This document shows, piece by piece, positions 34,830 through 42,362 of a stretch of 42,362 bases of DNA. Below the pieces are notes generated by a model. It did no database searches. It worked only from the letters and a program-made list of their open reading frames with translations, and was not told where the DNA came from. Within the stretch, counting starts at the first letter, position 1, and every line of letters starts with the position of its first letter. Where the stretch lies: the NCBI GenBank assembly GCA_032068765.1, contig DAMBHY010000019.1, forward strand, positions 1-42,362. The letters run 5' to 3'. The translations under genes and the position numbers were made by a program. The stretch comes from DAMBHY01 sp032068765 (GTDB taxonomy: Bacteria > Bacteroidota > Bacteroidia > Bacteroidales > Dysgonomonadaceae).

Positions 34830-35573
34830 ATGGCATACGATGTAGAAAAATTAAACCCATATTACAGCAGTCTTTCGAAGACAGAGCAGGTTTCGCACAT
34901 GTTTGACGATATTGCTCCAAGTTACGATAAGCTGAACGGACTGCTGTCTTTGGGAATTGACAAATACTGGAGAAGAGCCGCAATAGAAGAATTGCGGGAA
35001 GATGCTCCGAAAACTATTCTGGATATTGCAACCGGAACAGGGTATTTCGCTTTTCTTTCGCTTGATTTGCTCCAACCAGAGCGCATTGTCGGTATCGATA
35101 TTTCAGAAGGTATGTTGAAAGTGGCGGAAGAGAAAGCAAAAGAGCGCGACGTCACAGATTTGATTACTTTCGAGATTCAGGATTCTACAGCGATGTCTTT
35201 TCCCGACAATACTTTCGATGCTGCAACAGTGGCATTCGGTGTAAGGAATTTTGAGAATATTGACAAGGGGTTTTCTGAAATACTCCGTGTCCTGAAACCT
35301 GGAGGAAAATTCATTTTCCTCGAACTTTCCCATCCGGAGAAAGTTCCGTTTAAAAACCTGTACGATTTTTACGAAAAAAAAGTTATTCCTACCATCGGCG
35401 GTTTGATATCCAATAATAAGGAAGCTTATGAGTATCTTCCGAAATCAATCAGAGCTTTCCCGCAAGGACGTGACATGATGATGATTCTGAAGAAGAATGG
35501 TTTTGTCAACATTCGCATGCGCCGACTTACACTTGGTGTTTGTTCGTTGTATATTGCAGAAAAAGAAAAATAA
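34830..35573 (+). CDS. menG: Demethylmenaquinone methyltransferase
   Basis: This 247-residue class I SAM methyltransferase of the UbiE/MenG family makes the last C-methylation of menaquinone. The first glycine-rich motif ILDIATGTGYFAF is near 67-79. The family signatures FGVRNFENIDKG and RVLKPGGKFIFLELSHP are both present. Bacteroidota generally use menaquinone, so the menaquinone reaction is more likely than the ubiquinone one. Its ATG follows the purC stop with no gap, and aroE starts 12 bases after its end. Confidence 0.93.
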   Translation: MAYDVEKLNPYYSSLSKTEQVSHMFDDIAPSYDKLNGLLSLGIDKYWRRAAIEELREDAPKTILDIATGTGYFAFLSLDLLQPERIVGIDISEGMLKVAEEKAKERDVTDLITFEIQDSTAMSFPDNTFDAATVAFGVRNFENIDKGFSEILRVLKPGGKFIFLELSHPEKVPFKNLYDFYEKKVIPTIGGLISNNKEAYEYLPKSIRAFPQGRDMMMILKKNGFVNIRMRRLTLGVCSLYIAEKEK

Positions 35574-35585
35574 AATTTGGAAAAT

Positions 35586-36344
35586 ATGGATAACAAAAAG
35601 ACTGACCTCTATGGATTGATTGGCTTTCCATTAGGGCATTCTTTCTCCAAATCCTATTTTACAGACAAGTTTTCAAGAGAGAACATTCCTGCGAAATATC
35701 GAAATTTCGAAATAGAAAATATCGCCGACATTCGCGATATCATACAAACTTATCCGCAATTGCGCGGACTGAATGTGACCATCCCCCACAAAGAGATGGT
35801 CATTCCCTTTTTGGACGAGCTGTCGGAAGATGCGGCAGAAATTGCAGCGGTAAACGTCATTTCCATCAAAAGAAAAGATGAGAAATTACATTTAAAAGGA
35901 TACAATACCGATTTTATCGGATTTCGTGATTCTTTAAAGCCTTTTATTCATCCTGACATCCACAAAAAAGCGTTGATTTTAGGGACGGGAGGCGCATCCA
36001 AAGCTGTGGCGTATGCTTTATCTTGTTTGAATATCGAGTATAAATTCGTATCGCGTTCTCACAAAGAAAATGCACTCACCTACTCCGAACTGACGAAAGA
36101 TATTTTGGACGATTATCGCATCATTATCAATACAACTCCGTTGGGAACTTTTCCTGATACGGGAGCTTTCCCGCCAATTCCTTATGATTGTCTCACGCCC
36201 CACCATTTTGCGTATGATTTGGTTTATAATCCCGACAAAACCGTCTTTTTGCAGAAAGCAGAAGCTAAAGGCGCAACAATAAAAAACGGTTTAGAGATGC
36301 TGCAATTGCAAGCAGAAGCGGCGTGGAAAATTTGGAACGAATAA
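35586..36344 (+). CDS. aroE: Shikimate dehydrogenase
   Basis: This 252-residue NADP-dependent enzyme reduces 3-dehydroshikimate to shikimate in aromatic amino-acid synthesis. The substrate-binding region shows GFPLGHSFSKSYF, GLNVTIPHKE (catalytic Lys) and KGYNTDFIGF. The nucleotide-binding LGTGGASKAVAYAL loop is near 127-140, and NTTPLG follows. The frame extends upstream to a TTG at 35577, but I chose the ATG at 35586 as the more standard start. It is the third gene of the purC unit. The M24 peptidase gene begins 19 bases after its stop. Confidence 0.92.
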   Translation: MDNKKTDLYGLIGFPLGHSFSKSYFTDKFSRENIPAKYRNFEIENIADIRDIIQTYPQLRGLNVTIPHKEMVIPFLDELSEDAAEIAAVNVISIKRKDEKLHLKGYNTDFIGFRDSLKPFIHPDIHKKALILGTGGASKAVAYALSCLNIEYKFVSRSHKENALTYSELTKDILDDYRIIINTTPLGTFPDTGAFPPIPYDCLTPHHFAYDLVYNPDKTVFLQKAEAKGATIKNGLEMLQLQAEAAWKIWNE

Positions 36345-36362
36345 ACAAAATAATTTACTCAA

Positions 36363-37529
36363 ATGAATACAATACAATCCGAACTGAACGTTCGTTTACA
36401 CAAAATACAGCAGGTAATTCAACGTGAAAATGCCGATGCCTGCATCGTGGCGTCCACCGTCAACTTGTTTTACTTCTGCAATTTTATCTTCGACGGATAT
36501 TTATATATCCTGCCTGAAGGCGAACCGCTGCTGTTTGTGAAACGTCCCGAAAGTCTGCAAGGCGACAACATCCTGTCTATCCGAAAACCCGAACAAATCA
36601 AGGAATTGCTTGCGAAGAGAGGGCTTCCTTCTCCAAATAAAATCCTTTTCGAGGCGGAAACGATGACTTACTCCACGGCAAGTCGACTACTTAACGCACT
36701 AGACGCTCCTGAAACGGTGAACGCGTCGGGAACAATCCGTCAGATACGCAGTGTGAAATCGGAATACGAGCTGAGTATGCTCCGCAAAAGTGCGGAAATC
36801 CAATCGCAGGTATATGCCAAGATTCCATCGCTTCATAAACCGGGGATGACGGATGTGGAATTTCAGACGGAAGTGGAATATCTTATGCGCAAACATGGTT
36901 CTTTGGGGATCTTCCGCGCTTACGGACAGAATATGGAGATTTTTATGGGCAGCGTGCTGTCGGGCGACAACGCGCAGGCGGCTTCTCCATTCGATTTTTC
37001 GATGGGAGGACAGGGCGTTTCTCCTATTCTTCCTATAGGTGCCGATGGACACGTGTTGACGGAAGGAACTACCGTGATGTTTGACATGGCAGGCAACTTC
37101 ACACCATATCAGAGCGATATGTCGCGCACTTTTGCTATTGGCAACGTCGACATAAAAGCATACGATGCACATCAGGTATCAATTGAGATGAACCAATGGG
37201 TGTCGGAACATGTAAAACCCGACACATCGTGTGCCGAGATATACAACCAATCACTGGCTACGGCAAAAAAATACAATCTGGACAATTATTTTATGGGAAC
37301 CCGGCAGCAAGCCAAATTCGTGGGTCACGGTCTCGGCTTAGAAATCAACGAACCTCCGGTTTTGACGCCACGCTCCAAAGAAGTTCTTGAACCGAACATG
37401 GCTTTTGCATACGAACCCAAGTTTGTATTGCCCGGCATCGGCGCCGTAGGGGTAGAAAACACTTTTATCGTTACTCCGTCGGGCGTTGAAAAGGTTACGC
37501 TTTGCGAAGAATCGATGCTGTCGCTGTAG
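36363..37529 (+). CDS. M24-family Xaa-Pro peptidase (aminopeptidase P-like)
   Basis: This 388-residue pita-bread metallopeptidase of the M24 family probably cleaves the first peptide bond before proline. An N-terminal creatinase-like domain (about 1-130) is followed by the catalytic domain. The five metal ligands are visible: two Asp in MFDMAGNFTPYQSDMSRTF (about 240 and 251), His near 322 in VGHGLGLEINE, and Glu residues in FAYEPKFVLPG and VGVENTFIVT. The protein is probably cytoplasmic, with no signal peptide. Oddity: its TAG stop is the start of a 21-bp tandem array. Confidence 0.9.
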   Translation: MNTIQSELNVRLHKIQQVIQRENADACIVASTVNLFYFCNFIFDGYLYILPEGEPLLFVKRPESLQGDNILSIRKPEQIKELLAKRGLPSPNKILFEAETMTYSTASRLLNALDAPETVNASGTIRQIRSVKSEYELSMLRKSAEIQSQVYAKIPSLHKPGMTDVEFQTEVEYLMRKHGSLGIFRAYGQNMEIFMGSVLSGDNAQAASPFDFSMGGQGVSPILPIGADGHVLTEGTTVMFDMAGNFTPYQSDMSRTFAIGNVDIKAYDAHQVSIEMNQWVSEHVKPDTSCAEIYNQSLATAKKYNLDNYFMGTRQQAKFVGHGLGLEINEPPVLTPRSKEVLEPNMAFAYEPKFVLPGIGAVGVENTFIVTPSGVEKVTLCEESMLSL

Positions 37530-37632
37530 GTTTTCGGTCTGGCAGCATATCTTTTGACTCTGACGGGGCATCTTTTCGTTCTGACCAACCATCTTTTCGT
37601 TGTGGTGGAGCATCTTTTGCTTCTGATGCGAA
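37528..37632. repeat. 21-bp tandem repeat array (five units) at the M24 stop codon
   Basis: Units start at 37528, 37549, 37570, 37591 and 37612, an exact 21-base period. The shared core is CTTTTCGTTCTGACC with variable ends. The first unit begins inside the M24 stop codon. The TTTTCG core and the period match the array after the CPBP gene, but the rest of the unit sequence differs. Confidence 0.85.
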
Positions 37633-37891
37633 ACTGAGCGATTTCAAAACTCAAATAGATGGTTATGAGGAGCTTATCAATCGTCCGCGCGATTTGACCG
37701 TAGAACGCAAGGGGTTGAATGACAATATTTCTGGATCAATGAGAGAATTAAGAAAAAGTATATACAAATTGGACAGTCTGATTAATTTGTTTGATGACAC
37801 TCAATTTGAAACAGATTATAAAAATGCGAGAAAAGTAATAGATTTGGGTTCGAGAAAAGACAATACGTCAGGAGATACTTCTCCTAAATAA
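37633..37891 (+). pseudogene. C-terminal remnant of a helical protein of unknown function
   Basis: The plus frame after the 21-bp array encodes about 85 charged, coiled-coil-like residues, including IDGYEELINRPRDLTVER and FETDYKNARKVIDLG near the end. This looks like the C-terminal end of a longer protein; from memory similar endings occur in uncharacterised Bacteroidota proteins of about 200 residues. It has no start of its own. The frame stays open back through the array to an ATG at 37502 inside the M24 gene, which would give a 129-residue fusion with heptad repeats. I think a decayed gene is more likely than a working fusion. Confidence 0.45.
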
Positions 37892-37948
37892 AGATACAGT
37901 CGGAAGTTATTTCGAAGTATTTCATGGTATTAGATTTAAGGTTAATTG

Positions 37949-37981
37949 AAAAAAGCGCGTTCGTGATGAATGCGCTTTTTT
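37949..37981. terminator. Bidirectional terminator before the L,D-transpeptidase gene end
   Basis: A stem of AAAGCGCGTTC against GAATGCGCTTT, with one G-T wobble and a short GTGAT loop, is bracketed by an A-run and a T-run. It lies between the remnant frame and the convergent L,D-transpeptidase gene. Confidence 0.85.
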
Positions 37982-37991
37982 ACGTCTTATC

Positions 37992-39665
37992 TTAAATTCC
38001 GGTGTGTCGTGTTACCGGCACTGGATTTGTAAACATTTTCTTTGCCAGTATTTCATCATATCCATAAACGTCTTCGAGGAATGTAATAGAACCTTCGCCT
38101 GGAGCAAACGCTGTGTAATAAGTGATAATTACTGGAACAGGGTCTTTCAGCTTGACTGTTTTTTCATCACCGCCATTCATTTCACTTTTTACTCTTGCCA
38201 TATCCCAACCGCCTTCGGGTTTCAACAAAAATTCAGCCAGTTTTGCAGGTTCTTTCAAACGAATACATCCGTGACTGAACATTCTTTTGTCTTTCTCAAA
38301 GAGAGATTTAGCAGGAGAATCGTGCATATAAATATTATGGCTGTTCGGGAATAAAAATTTCACCAAACCTAATGAATTTGTTGGTCCCGGTTTTTGTCTT
38401 ACTTCTGGAATCTCGCCGTTGGAAACGATTTCCATATTATTTCTTTCTAAATAACCATCATTCAATTTAGGCATAATTTCCTTTTTCACGATGCTTGGCG
38501 GAACATTCCAATAAGGATTAAATACAACCTGATTGAGTTTGCCCGTAAACAATGTGGTACCGTGATAATCTTTACCAACGATAACATCCATATTCCATGC
38601 AGGTTTGCCATTTTCCATAACATATAGTTTGAACTCAGGAATATTTACTAACAAATAGCGTTGGTCGGTATTTGATTCCAGCGGTGTCCACCGCATGCGG
38701 TTCATATTGATAAGAATCTGTTGCAATCTCTCGTCGACAGATATATTAAGGTCTTGCATAAATTCTTTTGACAAAGTAGTATCGTCAGTTCGGTAACCGT
38801 ACATCCATTTTGCCATTTTCACTGCTTTTGCGAGAGATTCATCGTAGACATTTCCTTTTAGAGAATCGGTTGATGAAGTAAAACCTTCCTGTGCCAATCT
38901 TTTACGAAGCTGAATGATTTCAGGACCCTTATATCCCAGCTTGATCGAATTTTTCTCAATATGGATTGTATCCCAACCTCCTTGATCCTTAATCTTCTTA
39001 TATTTTTCCAACGTTTCGCGCATTTTGATGAAATTACCATTACTTGGCGCATTTTTAGTAGCATATTGATTTTTATTGTCTATTGCCATTGTTACCATTT
39101 CATCAAGCGACATTTTCTTTTTAGGAACATACCATTCAAGCGATTGCAAGTCGAAATCCATATCGTTTTCATTTTCCTTCTCGGCATATTGATACAGATA
39201 TTTTGTCAAATCCAATTCCATTTTTCTGATTTTTTCGTTTTCTGCCGTCAACTTCAATTCTTCGTCGAAAAGATCATTGAGTTTTGCATCCATTTTCTTA
39301 TCCAAGATTGTCTTATCATCTGAATAATTATAATAGTTTTTCAAAAGATTCCAGAAACTTTTAGTTTGCTCAGGAAGACCTTCACTCGAAAACCATGCGT
39401 ATTCAAAATTACGGCTGTTATAGAAACTTACAATCGCTTTCTTCAATTCTTCGGACAAAGTTGTATCCGCACGTAAATAACTGTTTACAGCCGTGCTGTC
39501 CATAAATAAGTCATTATAAGCATTGGAAGGATTGATAGAAGTATCAATCTTGGAATAAGTAGCTTTACGAATAACTTTCTTATTTTTCTTACCTGTAGAA
39601 TCACATGAACTTATTAACGCTGCGAAAGCAAGGATAATAATAAGGGGGGCGAATTTTATCTTCAT
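37992..39665 (-). CDS. L,D-transpeptidase lipoprotein (YkuD domain, YcbB-like)
   Basis: This protein would form 3-3 peptidoglycan cross-links or attach proteins to the cell wall. I chose the ATG at 39665 (557 residues) over the longer frame because it gives a clean lipoprotein signal with lipobox LISSC and Cys21. A helical domain (about 40-250) and a peptidoglycan-binding-like segment (KLGYKGPEIIQLRKRLAQEG, about 240-330) precede the YkuD domain (about 330-500). The catalytic motif SHGCIRL has Cys467. The size and domain order match YcbB/LdtD. It has its own terminator; the gene upstream is the SDR. Confidence 0.9.
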   Translation of the reverse strand: MKIKFAPLIIILAFAALISSCDSTGKKNKKVIRKATYSKIDTSINPSNAYNDLFMDSTAVNSYLRADTTLSEELKKAIVSFYNSRNFEYAWFSSEGLPEQTKSFWNLLKNYYNYSDDKTILDKKMDAKLNDLFDEELKLTAENEKIRKMELDLTKYLYQYAEKENENDMDFDLQSLEWYVPKKKMSLDEMVTMAIDNKNQYATKNAPSNGNFIKMRETLEKYKKIKDQGGWDTIHIEKNSIKLGYKGPEIIQLRKRLAQEGFTSSTDSLKGNVYDESLAKAVKMAKWMYGYRTDDTTLSKEFMQDLNISVDERLQQILINMNRMRWTPLESNTDQRYLLVNIPEFKLYVMENGKPAWNMDVIVGKDYHGTTLFTGKLNQVVFNPYWNVPPSIVKKEIMPKLNDGYLERNNMEIVSNGEIPEVRQKPGPTNSLGLVKFLFPNSHNIYMHDSPAKSLFEKDKRMFSHGCIRLKEPAKLAEFLLKPEGGWDMARVKSEMNGGDEKTVKLKDPVPVIITYYTAFAPGEGSITFLEDVYGYDEILAKKMFTNPVPVTRHTGI

Positions 39666-39737
39666 AAAATAATAATTAAAGTTTAGGTAACTATAACTTT
39701 GTTTAGATTGTAACAACCTAAAGATAAAAAAGGTTTG

Positions 39738-39765
39738 AATCCTCTATTAATCGACACAGAGGATT
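39738..39765 (-). terminator. Probable terminator of the SDR gene
   Basis: An eight-base stem (AATCCTCT, AGAGGATT) with a 12-base loop lies 64 bases past the SDR stop. On the minus strand a run of T residues follows after a short CAAACC stretch, so it is weaker than the others. Confidence 0.5.
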
Positions 39766-39828
39766 TTACCTAAATAAGATAAAATATCGTTTTTAGAATG
39801 AATAAGTTCTGAGTTAAATTGAAACTGG

Positions 39829-40647
39829 CTAAGAATAGAATTTATCTATTAATTTAAAGCATAATCTGTCCGGCAAAATAAAATTGAGAAAAGCAAATAA
39901 TTTATATTGAATTCCCGGAATCACTTTAAGGTTCATCTTTCTTTTCTCCACTTGCTTCACAATTTCTTTTGCGATAACTTTCGCATCCATACCATTCATC
40001 TCATCTTTTTCCATTCTTCCGACAGCAGCCATGCTTCTCTTATAATATGGAGAATCTTCTTTTGCACTACATTCCGTATGTTTTCTAGAGGTCGTAAAAT
40101 CTGTTTTAGTATCTCCCGGTAAAATTGTACAACATTGAATACCAAAACATTTAACCTCCATAGAAAGAGCTTCCATAAAAATTTGCAATGCGGCCTTAGT
40201 CGCACTATAGAACGCTTGAAATGGTATCGGAACAATAGCGGCAACAGAAGAAGTAGCAATAATCTTACCATAACCTTGCCTCCTAAAAATGGGAAGACAC
40301 GCTTGAATCACCTTGACAGCACCAAAAAAGTTCGTTTCGAATTGATATTTTACTTCCTCAGAAGAGGTATCTTCAATTGCCCCTGAGATGCCGTTACCCG
40401 CATTACTAATAACAGCGTATAATTCAAAACTTTCAGCTATAATTTGATTCAAAACAAGACGGATACTTTCTTCATCGTTAACATCCATTTTTAGTGGAAT
40501 AATCTCACCAGCGGATATTCTAGACTTTTGGGCATTTCCTCCGCCCCGACGAGAAACAGAATAAACCTTATATCCTTTATCCATCAACATTTGGGCGGTA
40601 ACAAGACCAATACCAGAACTACCGCCGGTAACCAATATCGTTTTCAT
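39829..40647 (-). CDS. Short-chain dehydrogenase/reductase, possible 3-ketosphinganine reductase
   Basis: This 272-residue classical SDR oxidoreductase has the nucleotide-binding TGGSSGIG at 7-14, the SNAG motif at 81-84, catalytic Ser near 133-134, Tyr147 and Lys151 (YSATK). The C-terminal 30 residues are hydrophobic (YKLFAFLNFILPDRLCF), suggesting membrane or lipid contact. It is divergent from serine palmitoyltransferase with 281 bases between the two starts. That position makes reduction of 3-ketosphinganine, the next step of sphingolipid synthesis, an attractive guess. Sequence alone shows only an SDR with a lipid-like tail. Confidence 0.8.
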   Translation of the reverse strand: MKTILVTGGSSGIGLVTAQMLMDKGYKVYSVSRRGGGNAQKSRISAGEIIPLKMDVNDEESIRLVLNQIIAESFELYAVISNAGNGISGAIEDTSSEEVKYQFETNFFGAVKVIQACLPIFRRQGYGKIIATSSVAAIVPIPFQAFYSATKAALQIFMEALSMEVKCFGIQCCTILPGDTKTDFTTSRKHTECSAKEDSPYYKRSMAAVGRMEKDEMNGMDAKVIAKEIVKQVEKRKMNLKVIPGIQYKLFAFLNFILPDRLCFKLIDKFYS

Positions 40648-40844
40648 ATAATAGTTAAGTCAATATTGTTTATTTACATGTATGCTTTAAAACACAAAAA
40701 TACTCTAATTATTCAAAATACGATTGCCTATACTGCTAAAAATCAAAATATTCTGAATAACAAAAGCTCTATATCTTTTATTTATCACTTATGGAAAACT
40801 ATGTTTATATTTAGACTATTCTATAAGAAAAAGGAAAAAATGAG

Positions 40845-40852
40845 TAAATTTG
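40845..40852 (+). promoter_or_regulatory. Candidate Bacteroidota -7 box of spt
   Basis: The sequence TAAATTTG fits TAnnTTTG, 76 bases upstream of the spt start. It lies in the divergent region shared with the SDR gene. Confidence 0.45.
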
Positions 40853-40928
40853 CAGGTCAAAAACAAATTTAACACCTCTATTGGATATAAAACATCTATT
40901 TTTAATTGGAAATCAATAAGATAAACTA

Positions 40929-42119
40929 ATGAACCTTTTAAAACAAAAGCTCTCAAAGTACGACGCACCTCAGAAATATCAAAAAGAAGGCGTTTATCCC
41001 TATTTCAGGTCAATAGAAAGCGATCAAGATACGGAAGTTACAATAAATGGCAAGAAAGTGTTAATGTTTGGTTCCAATGCGTACTTGGGACTAACTAATC
41101 ACCCCAAAGTGAAAGAAGCAGCAATTAATGCTACACAAAAATACGGAACCGGAATGGCGGGTTCTAGATTTCTGAATGGCACATTAGATATCCATATAGC
41201 ATTGGAACAAAAGTTAGCGCAATTCATGAATAAAGAAGAAGCTATTATTTTCTCCACAGGATTTATGGTAAATGAAGGCGTATTAGGCTGCATTACTGGT
41301 CGCGAAGATTATATAATTTGGGATGAACGTAATCATGCTTCAATAATAGAAGGTTTGAGAACCTCCTTTTCCACAAAATACAAATACAGACATAATGACA
41401 TGGCGTCTTTGGAAAAACAATTACAAAGATGCGACCCATCAAAAATTAAGCTGATTGTTGTAGATGGCGTTTTCAGTATGGAGGGTGATATTGCAAATAT
41501 GCCCGTCATTGTAGAATTAGCGAAAAAATATAATGCTAATATTATGGTTGATGAAGCCCATGGCCTAGGGGTTCTTGGAAAGAATTATTCAGGTAAAGGA
41601 GTATGCGAATATTACGGTGTATTAGATGATGTGGATTTAATAATGGGTACTTTCAGCAAATCTCTCGCTTCTATAGGAGGGTTTATAGCCAGTGACCATG
41701 AAACAATCAATTATTTAAGACATCATGCTCGGTCTAATATATTTAGTGCAAGTAATACTCCGGCTGCAACCGCAGCTGCATCTGCAGCATTAGATATTTT
41801 AATATCTGAACCAGAACGCGTTAAGCATTTATGGGAAATTACAGAATATACCATTCGTCAATTTAGGGAAAGAGGATTCGAAATAGGAAACACTTCAACT
41901 CCTATTATCCCATTGTATATAAGAGATGACGCAAAAACTTTCCAGATTACAACAAACCTTTTCAATGCTGGAGTATTCGTAAATCCCGTAGTGTCTCCTG
42001 CTGTAAGTTCTAATGATACACTCATACGATTTTCTCTGATGGCTACCCACAAAATTGAACAGATAGACTACGCCGTTGAGCAAATTGATAGAGTTTTCAA
42101 AGATATGGGCGTCAAATAA
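40929..42119 (+). CDS. spt: Serine palmitoyltransferase (alpha-oxoamine synthase family)
   Basis: This 396-residue PLP enzyme condenses serine with a long-chain acyl-CoA to give 3-ketosphinganine, the first step of sphingolipid synthesis. The PLP lysine is Lys244 in GTFSKSLASIGG. Asp208 in MVDEAHGLG and His136 in DERNHASI are the other cofactor contacts. Segments such as VYPYFR, VLMFGSNAYLGLT and NIFSASNTPAA match the Bacteroides enzyme as I remember it, more than KBL or BioF. Bacteroidales are among the few bacteria that make sphingolipids. It is followed by a strong terminator. Confidence 0.88.
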   Translation: MNLLKQKLSKYDAPQKYQKEGVYPYFRSIESDQDTEVTINGKKVLMFGSNAYLGLTNHPKVKEAAINATQKYGTGMAGSRFLNGTLDIHIALEQKLAQFMNKEEAIIFSTGFMVNEGVLGCITGREDYIIWDERNHASIIEGLRTSFSTKYKYRHNDMASLEKQLQRCDPSKIKLIVVDGVFSMEGDIANMPVIVELAKKYNANIMVDEAHGLGVLGKNYSGKGVCEYYGVLDDVDLIMGTFSKSLASIGGFIASDHETINYLRHHARSNIFSASNTPAATAAASAALDILISEPERVKHLWEITEYTIRQFRERGFEIGNTSTPIIPLYIRDDAKTFQITTNLFNAGVFVNPVVSPAVSSNDTLIRFSLMATHKIEQIDYAVEQIDRVFKDMGVK

Positions 42120-42151
42120 AGATATTATTGATTTAATAAAACTATACAATA

Positions 42152-42180
42152 AAAAGCTTCATTCTAAGAATGAAGCTTTT
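42152..42180 (+). terminator. Rho-independent terminator of spt
   Basis: A 12-base perfect stem (AAAAGCTTCATT, AATGAAGCTTTT) with a five-base loop is followed by T residues. It starts 32 bases past the spt stop. Confidence 0.88.
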
Positions 42181-42224
42181 TTCATGCTCTCTTTGTATTG
42201 ATGTTCCATAATTATAACACAAAA

Positions 42225-42254
42225 AAGCCCCGATTAAGTAAATAATCGAGGCTT
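42225..42254 (-). terminator. Terminator of the rRNA operon
   Basis: A 12-base stem with one mismatch (AAGCCCCGATTA against TAATCGAGGCTT) and a six-base loop is followed on the minus strand by six T residues. It lies about 10 bases past the 3' end of the 5S rRNA. Confidence 0.8.
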
Positions 42255-42264
42255 AATTAAAAAA

Positions 42265-42362
<98 letters not shown>

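Noticed and set aside
39666..39716. Longer N-terminus for the L,D-transpeptidase
   Set aside because: The upstream start would bury the lipoprotein signal; the ATG at 39665 gives a standard signal with lipobox.

Overview
This AT-rich window comes from the chromosome of a member of the Bacteroidota, most likely the order Bacteroidales. The evidence is an ExbB/ExbD/ExbD plus TonB set, a Bacteroides-type serine palmitoyltransferase, a PhoH-PurC-MenG-AroE run, several promoters with the TAnnTTTG -7 box, and weak ribosome binding sites. Most of the window is housekeeping sequence. I see no prophage, conjugative element, CRISPR array or antibiotic-resistance gene.

Layout. 1-5500 (minus strand): a TonB energy-transduction region (ExbB, a four-helix membrane protein, two ExbD proteins), tRNA-Ser(GGA), a TatD nuclease, a prenyl synthase and TonB. 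5800-8870 (minus): a phosphoribosyltransferase with a sialidase, then a tRNA1(Val) methyltransferase. 8969-16605: Lon, an ECF sigma factor, HtpG behind a sigma-54-like promoter, pantothenate kinase, a CPBP membrane protease, a 21-bp tandem repeat array that starts at the CPBP stop codon, and a BFD-type [2Fe-2S] protein. 16725-20544: uracil permease, HIT protein, GreA, and an RlmD-type 23S rRNA methyltransferase. 20672-26795 (minus): an M81 metallopeptidase lipoprotein paired with a GH2 beta-galactosidase, a small inverted-repeat element, and class I fumarase.

26860-29375 is the accessory part. It holds a REP-associated tyrosine transposase (RAYT), four copies of an L-core-R REP module, a two-gene cassette (nuclease-like protein plus a 43-residue basic protein) fitted between two REP modules, a duplicated 79-bp segment, and seven copies of a 41-bp tandem repeat. 

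29376-42362 returns to core genes: a DUF6261-like protein, a long PurF-type amidotransferase, PhoH, PurC, MenG, AroE, an M24 peptidase, a second 21-bp array that starts at the M24 stop codon, a gene remnant, an L,D-transpeptidase lipoprotein, and a short-chain dehydrogenase divergent from serine palmitoyltransferase. The window ends inside a 5S rRNA gene, so an rRNA operon lies to the right on the minus strand.

The best candidates for something undescribed are the REP-bounded nuclease cassette with its apparent RAYT-excision scar, and the two unrelated 21-bp arrays that share a TTTTCG core and both begin exactly at a stop codon.
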